64,000 nucleotides of DNA from Typha latifolia (lineage: Eukaryota; Streptophyta; Magnoliopsida; Poales; Typhaceae), in the NCBI GenBank assembly GCA_019914945.1, contig CM034110.1, positions 3,601,001 to 3,665,000 of the forward strand, given 5' to 3'. Numbering within the stretch: the stretch's first letter is position 1; each line of letters starts with the position of its first letter. Below, in pieces: positions 21,960-33,925 of this stretch. The position numbers and the translations under genes are program-made. A model generated the notes under the pieces. It saw only the letters and a program-made list of their open reading frames with translations, did no database searches and had not been told where the DNA came from.

Positions 21960-22453
21960 TAATTTCATCATGTGATATATTTTTCGTTGAGGATATAATA
22001 TACTCATTCATGAGAATTGATTTCATTCACATATATGTCATTGATAATACATATATACATGTTCATAGATAGCATCACGCTGCTTTCTGATTAATATTAT
22101 CTAGTACATGATTTACTCTCAGCTTGGCATCACTAATTCGGAGTAAGATGTATTCACTAAGCCTTTTGCTCATGACTCTTTTTATTTCTTTTTTTGACCC
22201 CTACAGATATTATGGTACGTGATACTGACTTGAGATATCCTGATGAGGTATTTTAGAGCAAAGATGAGTTGAGCTATAGATGCGAGACGGTATAGATGAT
22301 AGTTTATATAGAAATTGAGTTGTACTAGTATTTGATATTTGTACACTTTTGTATTAGATGATTATTTGTATAATATAGGTCGAATCATGGCGTACTCTTG
22401 TATTAGTTGTTTTAGTTGTATCTTGATGGTTTGTTCTAGCCTGTGTGGGTCAT
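21960..22453 (-). repeat. Family B fragment, reversed (right part)
   Basis: Reverse complement of roughly bases 250-700 of the B unit, including CCTGTGTGGG, the rc of the CACACAGG block, and the run of GATATTTGTACAC words. It ends abruptly at 22453, where a G-type LTR begins. It is the older host of B copy 3. Confidence 0.65.
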
Positions 22454-22697
22454 TTTTGGCTTATTTGGTTAGCTTCTTAAGGTGTGGATGGAAACCAAGA
22501 ATAGGATGATGAATGAATATTGAGTTCTATCCTCAACATCGGTGATCTTCTAACCTCCCTCGTCTATTGAGTCCTCCCTTCTCCTTGGGATATTAGCCCC
22601 TTCTCCCCCTTCATCCTTTTCCCCTAAATTCTACAACCCATCCACCTTCATCTCCATTATCATCCCTAACCTTATCATCATCACCACCTGTCACCAC
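22454..22697 (+). repeat. Family G LTR, left part, interrupted
   Basis: Begins inside the promoter block (TTTGGTTAGCTTCTTAAGGTGTGG) and runs to CACCACCTGTCACCAC, where a solo A LTR is inserted. It continues at 23621. The U3 half is lost at the junction with the B fragment. Confidence 0.65.
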
Positions 22698-23620
22698 TAA
22701 TACGATTCGGACTTCACCGACGTCGTCTCGAGCATGGATTCACTTTAGGAGTGTTTTTGTTTCATGTTTTAGTGTTTAATTTCCATTAAAATAAGTTTTC
22801 TGTAAGTCGCGTTCGAACGCGGGTGGAGTGAGTTTGAACGCGGTTTGTGAACGGGGTTGTGAACGTGGTGAAGAGAATGTACTGTGCGTTCGAACGCAAT
22901 GTGAATGCTTGCATCGCGTTCGCAAATACCGACAGGCGCGTTCGAACGCCTGCATCGCGTTCGCAAATCCAGAAGAGCGAACTCGGTGCGTTCGAGCGCG
23001 GTCGGGCGAGTTCGAAGACGGTCGACGAAAATTGTGTTTTTAGGGTTAATTTGAGTTGTTGGTTAGCCTATAAATGGATGTGGTAGGTAACCAAATTGAT
23101 TATTGATTATTGAGATTGAGTTTTGACTTGCCTCCTTCGTTTTCTTCACTCCCGTTCTCTCAATCCCTGGCGACGCCGCTTCTAACCTCCCTCGTCCGGC
23201 TAATCACCCTAGTCCCTTAGGAGTGGCCCTCTTCTCCCCCTTCGTCCAATCTATCGAACACTTGCCCTAATCCTTCCATCAACCACAACCCTTCCACTAT
23301 CACTTTTCACCTGTGCCACCACATTAACGCCGGTCCACCTTCAACCACTATTACCTAGGATCACGTGCCTCCATCCACGGATCCAAAACAGACCATCTGA
23401 CCTTTGTCCACGAATCGGACGATATCTCGAGATCCCCACATCAGATTCGCCTGAAACTAGATTTGTTGGAAAGCTCTTTTCTGGGGCTACAAAATATCAA
23501 AGTTTCACGTCGATCCGACGGCGGAATAGTTCGGGATCTTATTTCAAAGTTCCGTGCAAGATCAGTCCAGATCTGAGAATCATAAGAGATCGATCCATAG
23601 CCAGAGGCGTGATCGTATCA
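22698..23620 (+). mobile_element. Solo LTR, family A, with target duplication ACCAC
   Basis: 923 bp from TAATACGATTCGG (TG mutated to TA) to GGCGTGATCGTATCA, flanked by ACCAC at 22693-22697 and 23621-23625. This is a textbook solo LTR and fixes the true ends of family A. It has the GTTCGAACGC array (22800-23015), a TATAAATGG promoter block at about 23070, and the CTCGAGATC block (23425-23440). It sits inside a G LTR, so it is younger than that copy. Confidence 0.9.
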
Positions 23621-23850
23621 ACCACCACCATCACCCCCACTTTTGTGTATTTTCGTCCTAGTTGCAGTCAAAATCTATGAAGGATGTAAATACGAAAAAT
23701 GTATATTAGGAAGTTATAAATCGATCACCCCTGATTTCGTAATATTCCAACTACGGTACAATATCCGCTGAATATTTTATCTAGGCTGCGCGGGCTGCTT
23801 TCCCCCAACCGATCTAGATTGCGAAGAGAACGTTTGGTTCTTAACAGAAT
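23621..23850 (+). repeat. Family G LTR, right part
   Basis: Continuation of the LTR split by solo A: ACCACCACCATCACCCCCAC, then the block GTGTATTTTCGTCC and the TGCGCGGGCTGCTTTCC stretch near the end. It stops at about 23850, where a copia piece begins. Confidence 0.6.
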
Positions 23851-23855
23851 CTAGC

Positions 23856-23996
23856 TATAAATTCTTAAGAGTGTGGAGATGCTTAGCAAAGATTGCAATT
23901 CGAGTTCTTAAAAGGACAAAAATTGGACCTAAAACTATTGATTATATATTCATTAGTTATGCTCATAACAGTAGTGCATACCGATTCCTAGTTCAC
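23856..23996 (+). pseudogene. Ty1/copia integrase fragment
   Basis: 47 open codons reading YKFLRVWRCLAKIAIRV and KIGPKTIDYIFISYAHNSSA, the conserved stretch after the catalytic core of copia integrases (commonly YLKVWGCLAKV...IGPKTVDCIFIGYA). Nothing else of the element adjoins. The fragment is flanked by gypsy LTR pieces on both sides. Confidence 0.7.
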
Positions 23997-23999
23997 TAT

Positions 24000-24745
24000 T
24001 TTGGATCGTGCGTCCGTTCCTGATCTGGCTCAGATGCAGGGAAGCAGTTTGCACAATCGAAGGATAATAATCTCAAAATATTCTTCCATAGCCAGAATAT
24101 TATGAAATAGTGGAGATCATTTTTTATCTTCCTAATCTACATTTTTAATATTCACAACCTTTGTAGATTCTAACTACACTTGGGGCAAAAATACGCAATA
24201 TTGTGGTGAAGATGGAGATGACGGGTGATTGTGATGATGGTGATATAGATGGTGATAATGGGGATGGATTTGGTGGCGTGTGGTGTTGAAGGGATAAGTT
24301 AGAGGGGGGTGAAGTTGGTCGAGATTCCAAGGAGGAGGAAGAACTCGATGGTTGAGGGGGGTAAGAGGTAACCGGTGACTAGATGACATCGGCTAGGGCT
24401 TGAACGAGGAGGGAGAAGAGTTAGGGTAGAAAAGGAAGGGAAGAAAGTTCAATATTCATTCATAATGTCACTTTAGGTTGCCATCCACATCTTAAGAGGC
24501 TAACCTAAAATGCCAAACTATCAAGTAATAACCCTAAAAACATTGCATTCTCACCGACCCCGTTTGAATGGGGTTGAGCGCATTCAAATGCTTAATTTGC
24601 ATTCTCTGTTGATGCGAACACCTATAGGGGTGTTCGAACACAATATCCAGAATCCTTATTTTTTTGAAGAAAACAAAACAAGAAATAGATCCCATAGGTT
24701 GTATCAATGCATGAGATGACTCAGTGTGGTCCGAATCACATCATT
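24000..24745 (-). repeat. 3' LTR of reversed family G element
   Basis: On the minus strand it begins near TGATGTGATTCGGACC, follows the reversed pol end, has a reduced GTTCGAAC array, the promoter-region block GGTTAGCCTCTTAAG (no clear TATA), and ends around the TGCGCAAACTGC block near 24050. The end is poorly defined. Confidence 0.6.
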
Positions 24746-25973
24746 CCACTATGCTTCCGCTCACTTTGTCCTCAAAGTGCAAAATCAAGTTAACGGTCCA
24801 TCAATATTTCCTTGGATTCCCATATGGCTTGCTCCTGTGTCTGATCGACCCAGCTCACCAACACCTTTGTGATTATTCGTCCTTCGCATCTGACCCTCCT
24901 TCATGCTAGGACCTTCTCTAGAGTGAGCTCAACTACCTCCAACTCGGGCTCGGGTAGATCTATCGCAACCTGCTCAACTAGACCAACTCAGGCTCTTAAG
25001 CTAGATATATGGAAGACCGGGTGAACTCAGGTAAGTCCAGCTTATATGCAACCACTCCCACCTTCCCTAGAATCTGAAATGGACCAAAGAAGCGATGTGC
25101 TAGCTTTTGGTTCTAAATAGTTCGTATGGAGATTTGCTGATATAGTTGGAGTCAAACATAGACCCAATCACCAACATCTTAGCTTCTTTCCTGGTGTTTG
25201 TGATCATACACTTGCTTCATTCAGTTTTGTGTCGTTGCTAGGTGCGCTTGGTCAGTCAAAAGTTCGCAATGTTGGTGCACCTATAGACAGCCCCAAAGGG
25301 GGTCATCCCAATAGTAGTGTGGTGAGCTGTGTTGTATGAGTACTCAGCCCTGGGTAGGTAAGCTAGCCATCTCTTCGGTTGCTCTCCAGCAAAGCATCGC
25401 TTTACTCAAGGTAGTGATTAATGACTTCGGATTGCCCGTCGGTTTATAGATGATACCCCGAGATCATTTTCAATTCAGTACCTTGTTGGTTGAAGTAATC
25501 TTGTCAAAAGTGACTCATAAAAATCAGATCATGGTCTAAAACTATTGACCTCGGCATTCCATGCAACAGAGCTATTTCCTTCACAAAAATTTCTGCTACC
25601 ATCTTTGTGGTGTACGAGTGTGCTAGAGCTGAAAAGTGCACACTCTTCATCAAGGTCGACCACCACCATTATCACCGTATGTATTCTGACTTGGAGAAGT
25701 CCTTCAATGAAGTCCATCGCCACATCTTCGCAATTTTGCTCTGGAATGGGTAGAGGTTGTCGCAGCCTCGTCGGTTTCGTCGAGTCTGCCTTGGCTCATT
25801 GACAGATTTCACATGCTCAAACATAAGACAACACTTCTTTTCTCACTCCTGGCCATACACAATTTTGTGTTAACCTCTTATAGGTTCTGAACGTTCCCTC
25901 ATGCCCCACCATAGGAGTGTCGTGGAAGTGGTGAATCAAAAGCACTCGTAATTCAGGTTTGGCTGGTACTCGT
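24746..25973 (-). pseudogene. Family G pol: integrase and chromodomain remnant
   Basis: From 25973 downward: integrase zinc finger (HHFHDTPMVGHEGTFRTYK, then ACEICQ), core start with the first catalytic Asp in AMDFIEGL (about 25715), then VIMVVVDLDEECALF, where the text departs from the family norm (VDRLSKYAHF), so a frameshift is likely. The C-terminal part near 25030 (KVGVVAYKLDLPEF) and a chromodomain-like tail are readable, with many stops. No RT or RNase H is attached. Confidence 0.7.
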
Positions 25974-26926
25974 TGATACACCTTGTTGGAGTATTTTCTT
26001 ATTTTACTAGTTTTTTATTTTCAGAAAGAATAAGGTTTCTGTAGGTCACGTTCAAATGCGGGAGGGTGCGCATTTGAACACCCTTGCGAACGTCTGCAGG
26101 CATTCGCATCAACAAAGAACGTAATTTGTGCGTTCGAATGCGGTCGACCCCGTTCGAATGCAATTGACCTCGTTCGAACACGATCGGTGAGAGTCCACTA
26201 TTTCTAGGGTTAATAATTATCATTTATACCTTGTTGGAGTCTTTTCTTATTGTACTAGTTGTTTATTTAAAAAAAAGGTTTCTGTAGGTCGCATTCAAAC
26301 ACATGAGGGGGCGCATTCGAATGCCCTTGTGAACGCTTGCAAGAGAGAACGTAATTTGTGCATTCGAACGCGATCGGCAAGAGTCCATTGTTTCTGGGGT
26401 TAATAATTATTATTTTGGATTGTTTGGTTAGCCTATTAAGGTGTGGATGGCAACCAAAATCATTAGGATGAATGAATCTTGCTTTCTATCTCCTTCTATC
26501 CTCTCTCTCGTCTCTTTACCCTAATCTCTCTCCTCCCTCATTACTAACCAGCCACCTCTTTCGTTGGCAAGGTCTCATCTATCTTCTAATCTCCATTGTC
26601 TGTCGAGTCCTCCCTCATCCTTGGGGTCTTGGCGACTTGTCCCTCTTCATCCTTATCCCGTAAAATCCACAAACCATCCACCCTTATCTCCATTATCATC
26701 CCAACCTTCTCATCACCACACCGGTCACCACCACCATCAGCCCCACTTTTGCGTATTTTCACCCCATTTTCAGTCTGAATCTATAAAGGGCATAAATACC
26801 AAAAATGTAGCTCATTTCATAATTTGCTAATTATGAGAAAATATCTGGTGAATATTTTCCATCGATTGCGCATATTGCTTTCCTACACCCGAACCATATA
26901 TTGAAGAGGATGTTCCATTCTTATCA
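25974..26926 (+). repeat. 5' LTR of C/G element 1, with duplicated promoter region
   Basis: Starts TGATACACCTTGTTGG and ends TTCTTATCA, followed by a primer site. The U3 is duplicated: the block from CTTGTTGGAGTATTTTC through the palindrome array to GGTTAATAATTAT (25983-26222) is repeated at 26231-26415 with changes. The promoter-region block GGTTAGCCTATTAAGG is at 26421. It belongs to the gag-pol on the right, from which a solo B LTR separates it. Confidence 0.75.
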
Positions 26927-26927
26927 G

Positions 26928-26939
26928 TGGTATTAGAGC
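26928..26939 (+). other. Primer binding site, iMet tRNA type
   Basis: TGGTATTAGAGC one base after the LTR end at 26926, a single transition from the consensus. Solo B LTR 4 has inserted five bases downstream. Confidence 0.75.
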
Positions 26940-26944
26940 CCGGC

Positions 26945-29671
26945 TGTAACGCCCCCGCCTGGCACGGCACGTGCACGCCCACACGGCACGCACGACGCAC
27001 GCGACAAGTCGGGCGGGGCCCGTCACGCACAGATACTCTCCTGTGCACATATAATCATGACATTATCAAATAAAACCTGCTAACCTATCCATGATCACAT
27101 AATCCATCGCCAAATAAATCATACTCTTAACCAAATAAATCTGTTAACATATGAATATCAAAGTCTACAATAATATACATTAGACCGCTACATAATCTGG
27201 CAGAGCCCACACAGGCCACAACAAACCATCAAGATACCATTAAACAACTGATACAAAAGTACACTATGATTCGACCTGTATTATACAAATCATCGTCTAA
27301 TACAAAAGAGTACAAATATCAAATACTGATACAACTCAATTTCTATTTAAACCACCATCTATGCCATCTCGCATCTATAGCTCACCTCATCATCACTTTA
27401 AAATATCTTCTCGAGATATCTCAGGTCGCTATCACGTACCACAAATCTGAGGGGTTAGAAAAGAAATAAAGAGAGTCATGAGCAAAAGGCTCAGTGAATA
27501 GACCTTATCCCGAATCAGTGATGCCAAACAGAGAGTAAATCATGTACTGGATAATATGAATTAGAAAGCAACATCATGTCATGAATGAGTATATGAATGC
27601 ATCCTCAATAATACATAATTGAAAAGTAGATAATATGTCATACTGATAAAAGTATACAATCCTCGACAATAAATAAACAAATCTCCATGTCATATGATCA
27701 TTATAACTCTCTATCAAATATGATATATGATGCATGCCGACCATGACCATGCTATGATATCAAATGCAACCATATATGATATATGTTGACCACTAAATAA
27801 TCAGGTATGTCAGATAAAAATGAAATCACATGCATTTCTCAACATCACGATCATCACCGACATCTCGGTATAATATCATCGTACTAGACCACTGTGCATA
27901 GTCAATACCCGGTACCCAGTCTCAACATCATGTCCAACGACTCAGAGCATACTCCGCCACCCGCAAGAGTATCTCTAATATAACCATACCCCGCCACCCG
28001 CTAGGGTATCAACATCCATCCAGACCGGGCACCCACATAGTTGATAGAAACCTTGTGAGGATAACTCGCCACATATGCCCTGGCGAACGACATGTGTCCT
28101 TATGTCTGCTCCGCACACAGACTAACGACCTCAGACGTAAGGCCAACAGGATCGCGACTATGTCGAGTGATCAATCATCTCCAAGCACGCCCTAACCCTC
28201 GCGCCCACTCGGGTATCCTCACGCTTTCTATCAACTATCCTATCAATCACATTTCACACTTTCCTTCTAAATGACAGATCATATGCATATATCCAGTACA
28301 ATAACAAGTCAATAAATAACAGGAATTTAGGTGGAATAGGAATTAAGAGCAAAATGACGTAATGCAAACTCCAACAATGTATCTAACACATGCATACTCA
28401 TGCTATTGATCATCTCGGTATAAAATCATAATAGTATAATCATCTCCAATCATCTCTATATATCACAAATGTACTCATATCCCAAATCAATCTAATCGAA
28501 TGCATGATAAAATATGCTTGACTAAAATCATCTCTATATAAAGTCATATAATCATGCTGGAAGCCAAAACATGCGTGTACATAATATATAATATAACCTA
28601 ATTTGAGAAAGGGATCTAGGGGATAAGACTACTCACAGTCTGATCAGAAGACACGAACCATGCATCTCTCACGTCCGTCAGTCAAACATCAACTCATCGT
28701 CAGGATCCACGGGGTCTCACATAAGGGGTTCGGGGTCTGAAATTATTTAAATGATATGATGTTAGCCGTTTATCCCATTTAGAATTCATTGGTGTAAAAT
28801 ATAATAAATTATTTGATTTTATTAAATAACTTGATATACATTATATATATATAATTATGATAACCTTATTCAATTATTTGGCAATTATTACTTTTACTTA
28901 ACTAGTTACTAATCATACATATATTAATCATTATTCATAAATACAAAAGTAATTATCTGAGCTCAGCATTTTATTGCATAGAAAATAATATATAATAATA
29001 ATAATAAGGTGCTAGAAACACATTGTATACTCAAATGTATTAAATATATGCATGTATAAGAGTACATAAACATTAATAGAAACTTATAAAATTTAATTAT
29101 TTTTAATAAAACTAACTATATAAAATATAAGATTATTATCAATATGATTACATGTATTAATCTAATAAACAGTGGCAAAACTATATATAATCATATGCAA
29201 GTACTTATAACTATAATTAATAAATTATTATACTAATAATACTTAGCTAATACTTATGTTAGTGAGTATAAATTATCAAAATAATCTATCATCTAGATAA
29301 CTGATTTACCTATATTTTAGAAACTAAATCATATGATTAATATGAACAAATTAAAAAGGGAGCAATCCCTTGTCACAGTGCTAGGCTCGGCATGGCCTGC
29401 TATAGTGCTGGACCGAGCCCAGCACTATTGTAGAAGGGAAAAAAAGCTGAGGAAGATGAAGAAGAAGAAAGAAGAAGAAGAAAGAAAGGAAGAAGAAGAA
29501 GAGAAGAGAAGAGAAGAAAAGAGAAGAAGGGAAGAAGGAGGAGGGAGGTGCGGACTCGGGCCGGCGGGGAGGGCACCGGCAGCTGGTGGCCAGCCAGCTG
29601 CCGGCCTCTCGTCGGCGGCTCGGCTCCGACGGGCCCGAGCCCAAGGTAAGAAAAGAAAAAGAGAAAGAGAG

Positions 29672-29702
<31 letters not shown>

Positions 29703-29810
29703 AGAGAGAAGAAGAGAGAAGAAGAGAGAAGAAGAGAGAGGAAGAGAGAGGAGGAGAAAGAGCTCACCGGCGCTCGTGGAGGTGGCGGCAGCGGCGATAG
29801 TCCGGCCTCG

Positions 29811-29847
<37 letters not shown>

Positions 29848-30072
29848 TTAAAGAGAGAAAGGGAAGGCGGTGGGAGGTTGGCGGTAGCTGCGGCGGCGCT
29901 GGGCCCGCCGCTGCCAGACGGCCGCAACCGGTTGGCTGCGGCGACGCGAGGGGGGGGGGGGTGCGTGGCACCTCTCCCACGCAGCCCCACTACACACGAG
30001 GCCGGTCACACTGTGGCCGGCCACGTCGTGCCCATGCAATTTTTTTTTTTTTTTGGGGATTGGATTGTTACA
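26945..30072 (+). mobile_element. Solo LTR, family B (copy 4), with target duplication CCGGC
   Basis: 3128 bp with intact ends TGTAACGCCC and GGATTGTTACA and a perfect duplication CCGGC at 26940-26944 and 30073-30077. Best preserved B copy for defining the family. Removing it and one CCGGC restores the C/G leader right after its primer site. It carries the GC-rich island (about 29550-29650), GAA tract and GA tracts seen in the other copies; the 190-230 codon frames over these tracts are artefacts of simple sequence. Confidence 0.9.
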
Positions 30073-30114
30073 CCGGCGAACCTCGAACCTCCATTAATAG
30101 TGGAAGCAAGGAAG

Positions 30115-31240
30115 ATGGCATTATCAAGGAGATCAATGGAGGGCACACCGACAATGGCAGACTTGACCCATGAAAACCCTAACCGAGAAGACAATTCCCT
30201 TAGTGTGGCCACAGTAGGACCGAGTCAACCGACGTCCATGGGTGTGAACATGAGCTTAGCGGATGAACTTAGGGGCATGTTCCAAACATTGCTGCATCGG
30301 GTGGACGCAATGCAGAATGATCATAATGCCTTGAAAGAATACATCATGAATCAATCGGCTTCGTCATCTCCTCGATAAAGATTGGTTCCACAAGAAGGAC
30401 CAGCCATGGAACCACACCGAACCGATTCCCCACAGGTCCAAGTATGACATGTTAATATCAATGATCTGCTTTTACCTATTCGTACACACTATCCCCCACC
30501 TCCGTTACACAACCCGAGGCTAGCGGTGGTGGAACCCGATAGGCGTACGACACCGGTGCGCTTCGTCGGAGAAGAAGATTAACACTTTGATGATGATATC
30601 GATCCCTTCAAAGATGGTGTTGGGTGTGTTCGAGGATTCAGAGAAGGAGAGCAATAACCACAGCGGTTCAGACCTAAACCAAGGATCTTTCACGAGCCTA
30701 ACAATGCTATCCAGGGGAGAACTGCATGCTTGGACTTTTCAAAATTCCAAGGCGGGGATACAACAGATTGGATGCTTCAAGTGGAGCAGTATTTTGATTG
30801 TCAAGGGATAGCGGAGGATGCAAAGGTGACGATGGCAAAGGGGTGGAGGATTTATCGGTTGGGCAGAATTTTGTAGGAGGATTACACACAGATTTGGGAC
30901 AGTGGTGTACGAAGATTTTGCTAATGGTTCAGAGGAAAATCTTGTTGGAGTACCAAGCATAATTTGAAAGAGTTAATAGCCGGTGCGAGCCACCTTGGTC
31001 CGAACCGACATTGATGAGCACTTTTATTTCAGGGTTGCGGGAGGAGATCTAGGTGGATATTCATGCTCTCTGTCCTACCACTCTTTAGGAGGCTGTGAGG
31101 ATGGAGCAAAATCACAAAGCTCTTAAAATGGCAGCAAAGGCAAGTTGGGGCAACCGAGATGGGCAGCTTGCGTCGAGAACACTGGTTAGAAATTCTGTGG
31201 GTTGAAAGGTAGCGGCTGCTAGTACTGGGGCACAACCACC
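30115..31240 (+). pseudogene. C/G element 1: gag, broken
   Basis: The gag starts with ATG at 30115 and is open for 87 codons, with the N-terminal peptide LRGMFQTLLHRVDAMQNDHN, a likely helical segment. A stop at 30376 ends it. Further on, in shifted frames, is the capsid-like stretch LDFSKFQGGDTTDWMLQVEQ (about 30730-30790). Multiple stops and frame changes follow. In the intact family gag packages the RNA; here it cannot be made. Confidence 0.7.
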
Positions 31241-31241
31241 C

Positions 31242-31898
31242 TTGAGATCCTCTTCCGATGTTAGAGGAGGCACTGTTCGAACTCTCACACCTGCCCAGGT
31301 GGAGGAGCGAAGAGCGAAGGTTCTTTGCTTTCGATGCGATGAACGTTTCACCGCTGGTCATCGGTGTTCCAAACCGATTGGGAGTATGATGCTCATCGAC
31401 ATTCTTGAGGGGGATGATGAGGTTGTTGGTGATGGAGAGTATACAGAGGAGGTCCATGGGGAGGACGTTGAGGAGGGCGTGGAGGAAGATATCCAAGCTG
31501 AGATATCAATGCATGCATATTCGGGTACTTCTGTGCCGAGGACATTATGTGTGGATGGACTCATTAGAAAGCATTGTGTGCACATCCTTATGGATTACGG
31601 GAGTACACACAACTTTTTAGATGAGAGGTTGGTGAGGAAGATAGGCTTGGACGCTGAACTGACTGCGGTGTTTGAGGTTACTATTGGAGACGACACGAAG
31701 TTTTGGAAGGAGAGCTTGTGCTGCCGAGTCGGTATATGGTTGCAAGGATACGACATCATTGTGGACTTGTATCCGTTGGCGTTGCAAGGAGCTGACACTA
31801 TCCTTGGAACTCAGTGGTTGCAGAGCTTGGGACCCATCACATTTGGTTTCCGAAGTGTGGATGAAATTTTAGCAAGGAAACAAAGGGGTGCAGCTTGA
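31242..31898 (+). pseudogene. C/G element 1: nucleocapsid zinc knuckle and protease
   Basis: Open for 218 codons. Contains the family's zinc-knuckle-like motif CFRCDERFTAGHRC, an acidic linker, and an aspartic protease: conserved ISMHAYSGT, active-site region LMDYGSTHNFLDERL, and the C-terminal signature GADTILGTQWLQSLGP. The active site reads Asp-Tyr-Gly where Asp-Ser/Thr-Gly is needed, so it is probably dead. Stop at about 31896. Confidence 0.75.
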
Positions 31899-32985
31899 TG
31901 GCGTTCGGTCCCTACCGATTCTAGCGATTAAGCCGATGGTGGGGCTGCCTTGTGCGAGTGATTGGGCCTATCTTCGTCAATTAGGACCAGCAGGTGAGCC
32001 TCAAATGAGTCCAAGTACTACAATTAATTTATCTAATTTATTGGATAAATTTATTGGACTGCTTGAGGAACCAAAGGAGTTGCCGCCGACGTGAATGGTG
32101 GACCATCGCATAGAGATTGTGCTCGGGGCTGCATCGACGAACGTTAGACCGTATCAGTATCAACATGTGTAGAAGAAGGTTATCTACAAAATGCTGGCCA
32201 AGATGTTAGAGCAAGACCTCATATAACTAAGTCATAGCTCTTACTCATCGCCCATGTTATTGGTGTAAAAGAAGGACGGGTCGTGGAATTTTGTGTCGAC
32301 TACCGGGCACTAAACGCTATCACCGTCCAGGAACGGTATCCTATTCCGATCATAGAGGACCTACTGGATGAGCTTGCAGGAGTGACCATATTCAGCAAGC
32401 TTGACTTGAGGGTCGGGTATCATCAATTTAGAGTTCACTTGGAAGATGGGCACAAAACTGTATTTCGAACTTCAGACGGGCATTATGAGTTTCGGGTGAT
32501 GCCATTCAGCCTCTCTAATGCTCCAGCAACTTTTCAAGTCCCCATGAGTGATATTTTTTGGCCTCTGCTGTGACGATATGTTTTGGTATTCTTTGACGAC
32601 ATTTTGGTGTACAACAAGACTGAAATCGAGCTTTTGCGACATTTACAGGATGTGCTGAATTTGTTGAAGCAAAACCAGCTGAAGATTAAGAAGTCTAAGT
32701 GCCTATAGGGAGTACCACAAGTGGAGTATTTAGGCCACATCATAATAGCGGAAGGAGTGGCGGTGGATCCTCAAAAGGTGGCATGCATGACAGCTTGGCC
32801 GATCCCTACTTCCATCACAAGATTGCGCGACTTCTTAGGGTTGACCGGGTATTATCACCGCTTCATCCCTAGGTATGGCAAGATCGGATCTCCTCTCACT
32901 TCATTACTGAGGAAGGACTCTTTTAGATGAACAGAGGAAGCCACTGCAACCTTTGAAGAACTAAAAACACCAATGATAACGGCGC
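31899..32985 (+). pseudogene. C/G element 1: reverse transcriptase, interrupted
   Basis: Reverse transcriptase of the Ty3/gypsy type. Motifs in order: [20 protein letters not shown] (32290), [16 protein letters not shown] (32392), [16 protein letters not shown] (32490), catalytic VLVFFDDILVYN (32582) and [16 protein letters not shown] (32832). In-frame stops include TGA after PLL (32571), TAG in the KCL-GVP motif (32707) and TGA after DSFR (32928). At 32990 the coding line is interrupted by a reversed solo A LTR and resumes at 33926. Confidence 0.85.
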
Positions 32986-32990
32986 CCGTT

Positions 32991-33925
32991 TGATACAATC
33001 ACGCCTTTTTGGTAAAGGGTCGATCTCTTCCAATTCTTGATCTGGACTAGATCTGGCACGGAATTTTGAAATAAGATCCCAAAATATTCCGCCGTTGGAT
33101 CGATGTGCAATTTTGATATGTTGTCCCCCTAGAAAATATCTTTCCAACAAATCAAGTTTCAGGTGAATCGGAGTTGGGGATCTCGAGATATCGTTCATTT
33201 AGTGGACGAACGTTATGATGCTCTGTTTTGGATCCGTGGATGGAGGCACGAGATCCTAGGTAATGGTGGATGGTGGACTGGCGTTAATGTGGTGGCACTG
33301 GTGAAAAGTGATGGTGGAAGGGTTGTGGTTGATGGAAGGATTAGGGCAAGTGTTGGATAGATTGGACGAAGGGGGAGAAGAGGGCCACCCCTAAGCGACT
33401 AGGGTGATTAGTCGGACGAGGGAGGTTAGAAGCGGCGTCGCCGGGGATTGAGAGAACGGGAGCGAAGAAGACGAAGGAGGCAAGGCAAAACTCAATCTCA
33501 ATAATCAATGATCAATTTGGTTGCCTACCACATCCTTTTATAGGCTAACCAACAACTCAAATTAACCCTAAAAACACAATTTTCGTCAACCGCGTTCGAA
33601 CTCGCCCGACCGCATTCGAACGCACCGAGTTCGCTCTTCTGGATATGCGAACGCGATGCAGGCGTTCGAACGCGCGATCGAACACGCCTGTCGGTATTTG
33701 CGAATGCGATGCAGGCGTTCACAGTGCGTTCGAACGCATAGTACATTCTCTTCACCACGTTCACAACCCCGTTCACAAACCGCGTTCGAACTCACTCCAC
33801 CCGCGTTCGAACGCGACTTACAGAAAACTTATTTTAATGGAAATTAAACACTAAAACATGAAATAAAAACACTCCTAAAGTGAATCCATGCTCGAGACGA
33901 CGTCCGTGAAGTCCGAATCGTATCA
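32991..33925 (-). mobile_element. Solo LTR, family A, reversed, target duplication CCGTT
   Basis: 935 bp, ends TGATACAATCACG and CGAATCGTATCA, flanked by CCGTT at 32986-32990 and 33926-33930. Deleting it with one CCGTT restores the reading [12 protein letters not shown] of the host RT/RNase H junction, proof that it is an insertion. The GTTCGAACGC array is well preserved (about 33590-33830), with the TATAAAAGG promoter (minus strand, about 33536-33544). Confidence 0.92.

Noticed and set aside
29586..30378. Frame of 195-231 codons running from the B LTR into gag
   Set aside because: Crosses the LTR end at 30072. Only the part from ATG 30115 belongs to gag; the rest is charged simple sequence.
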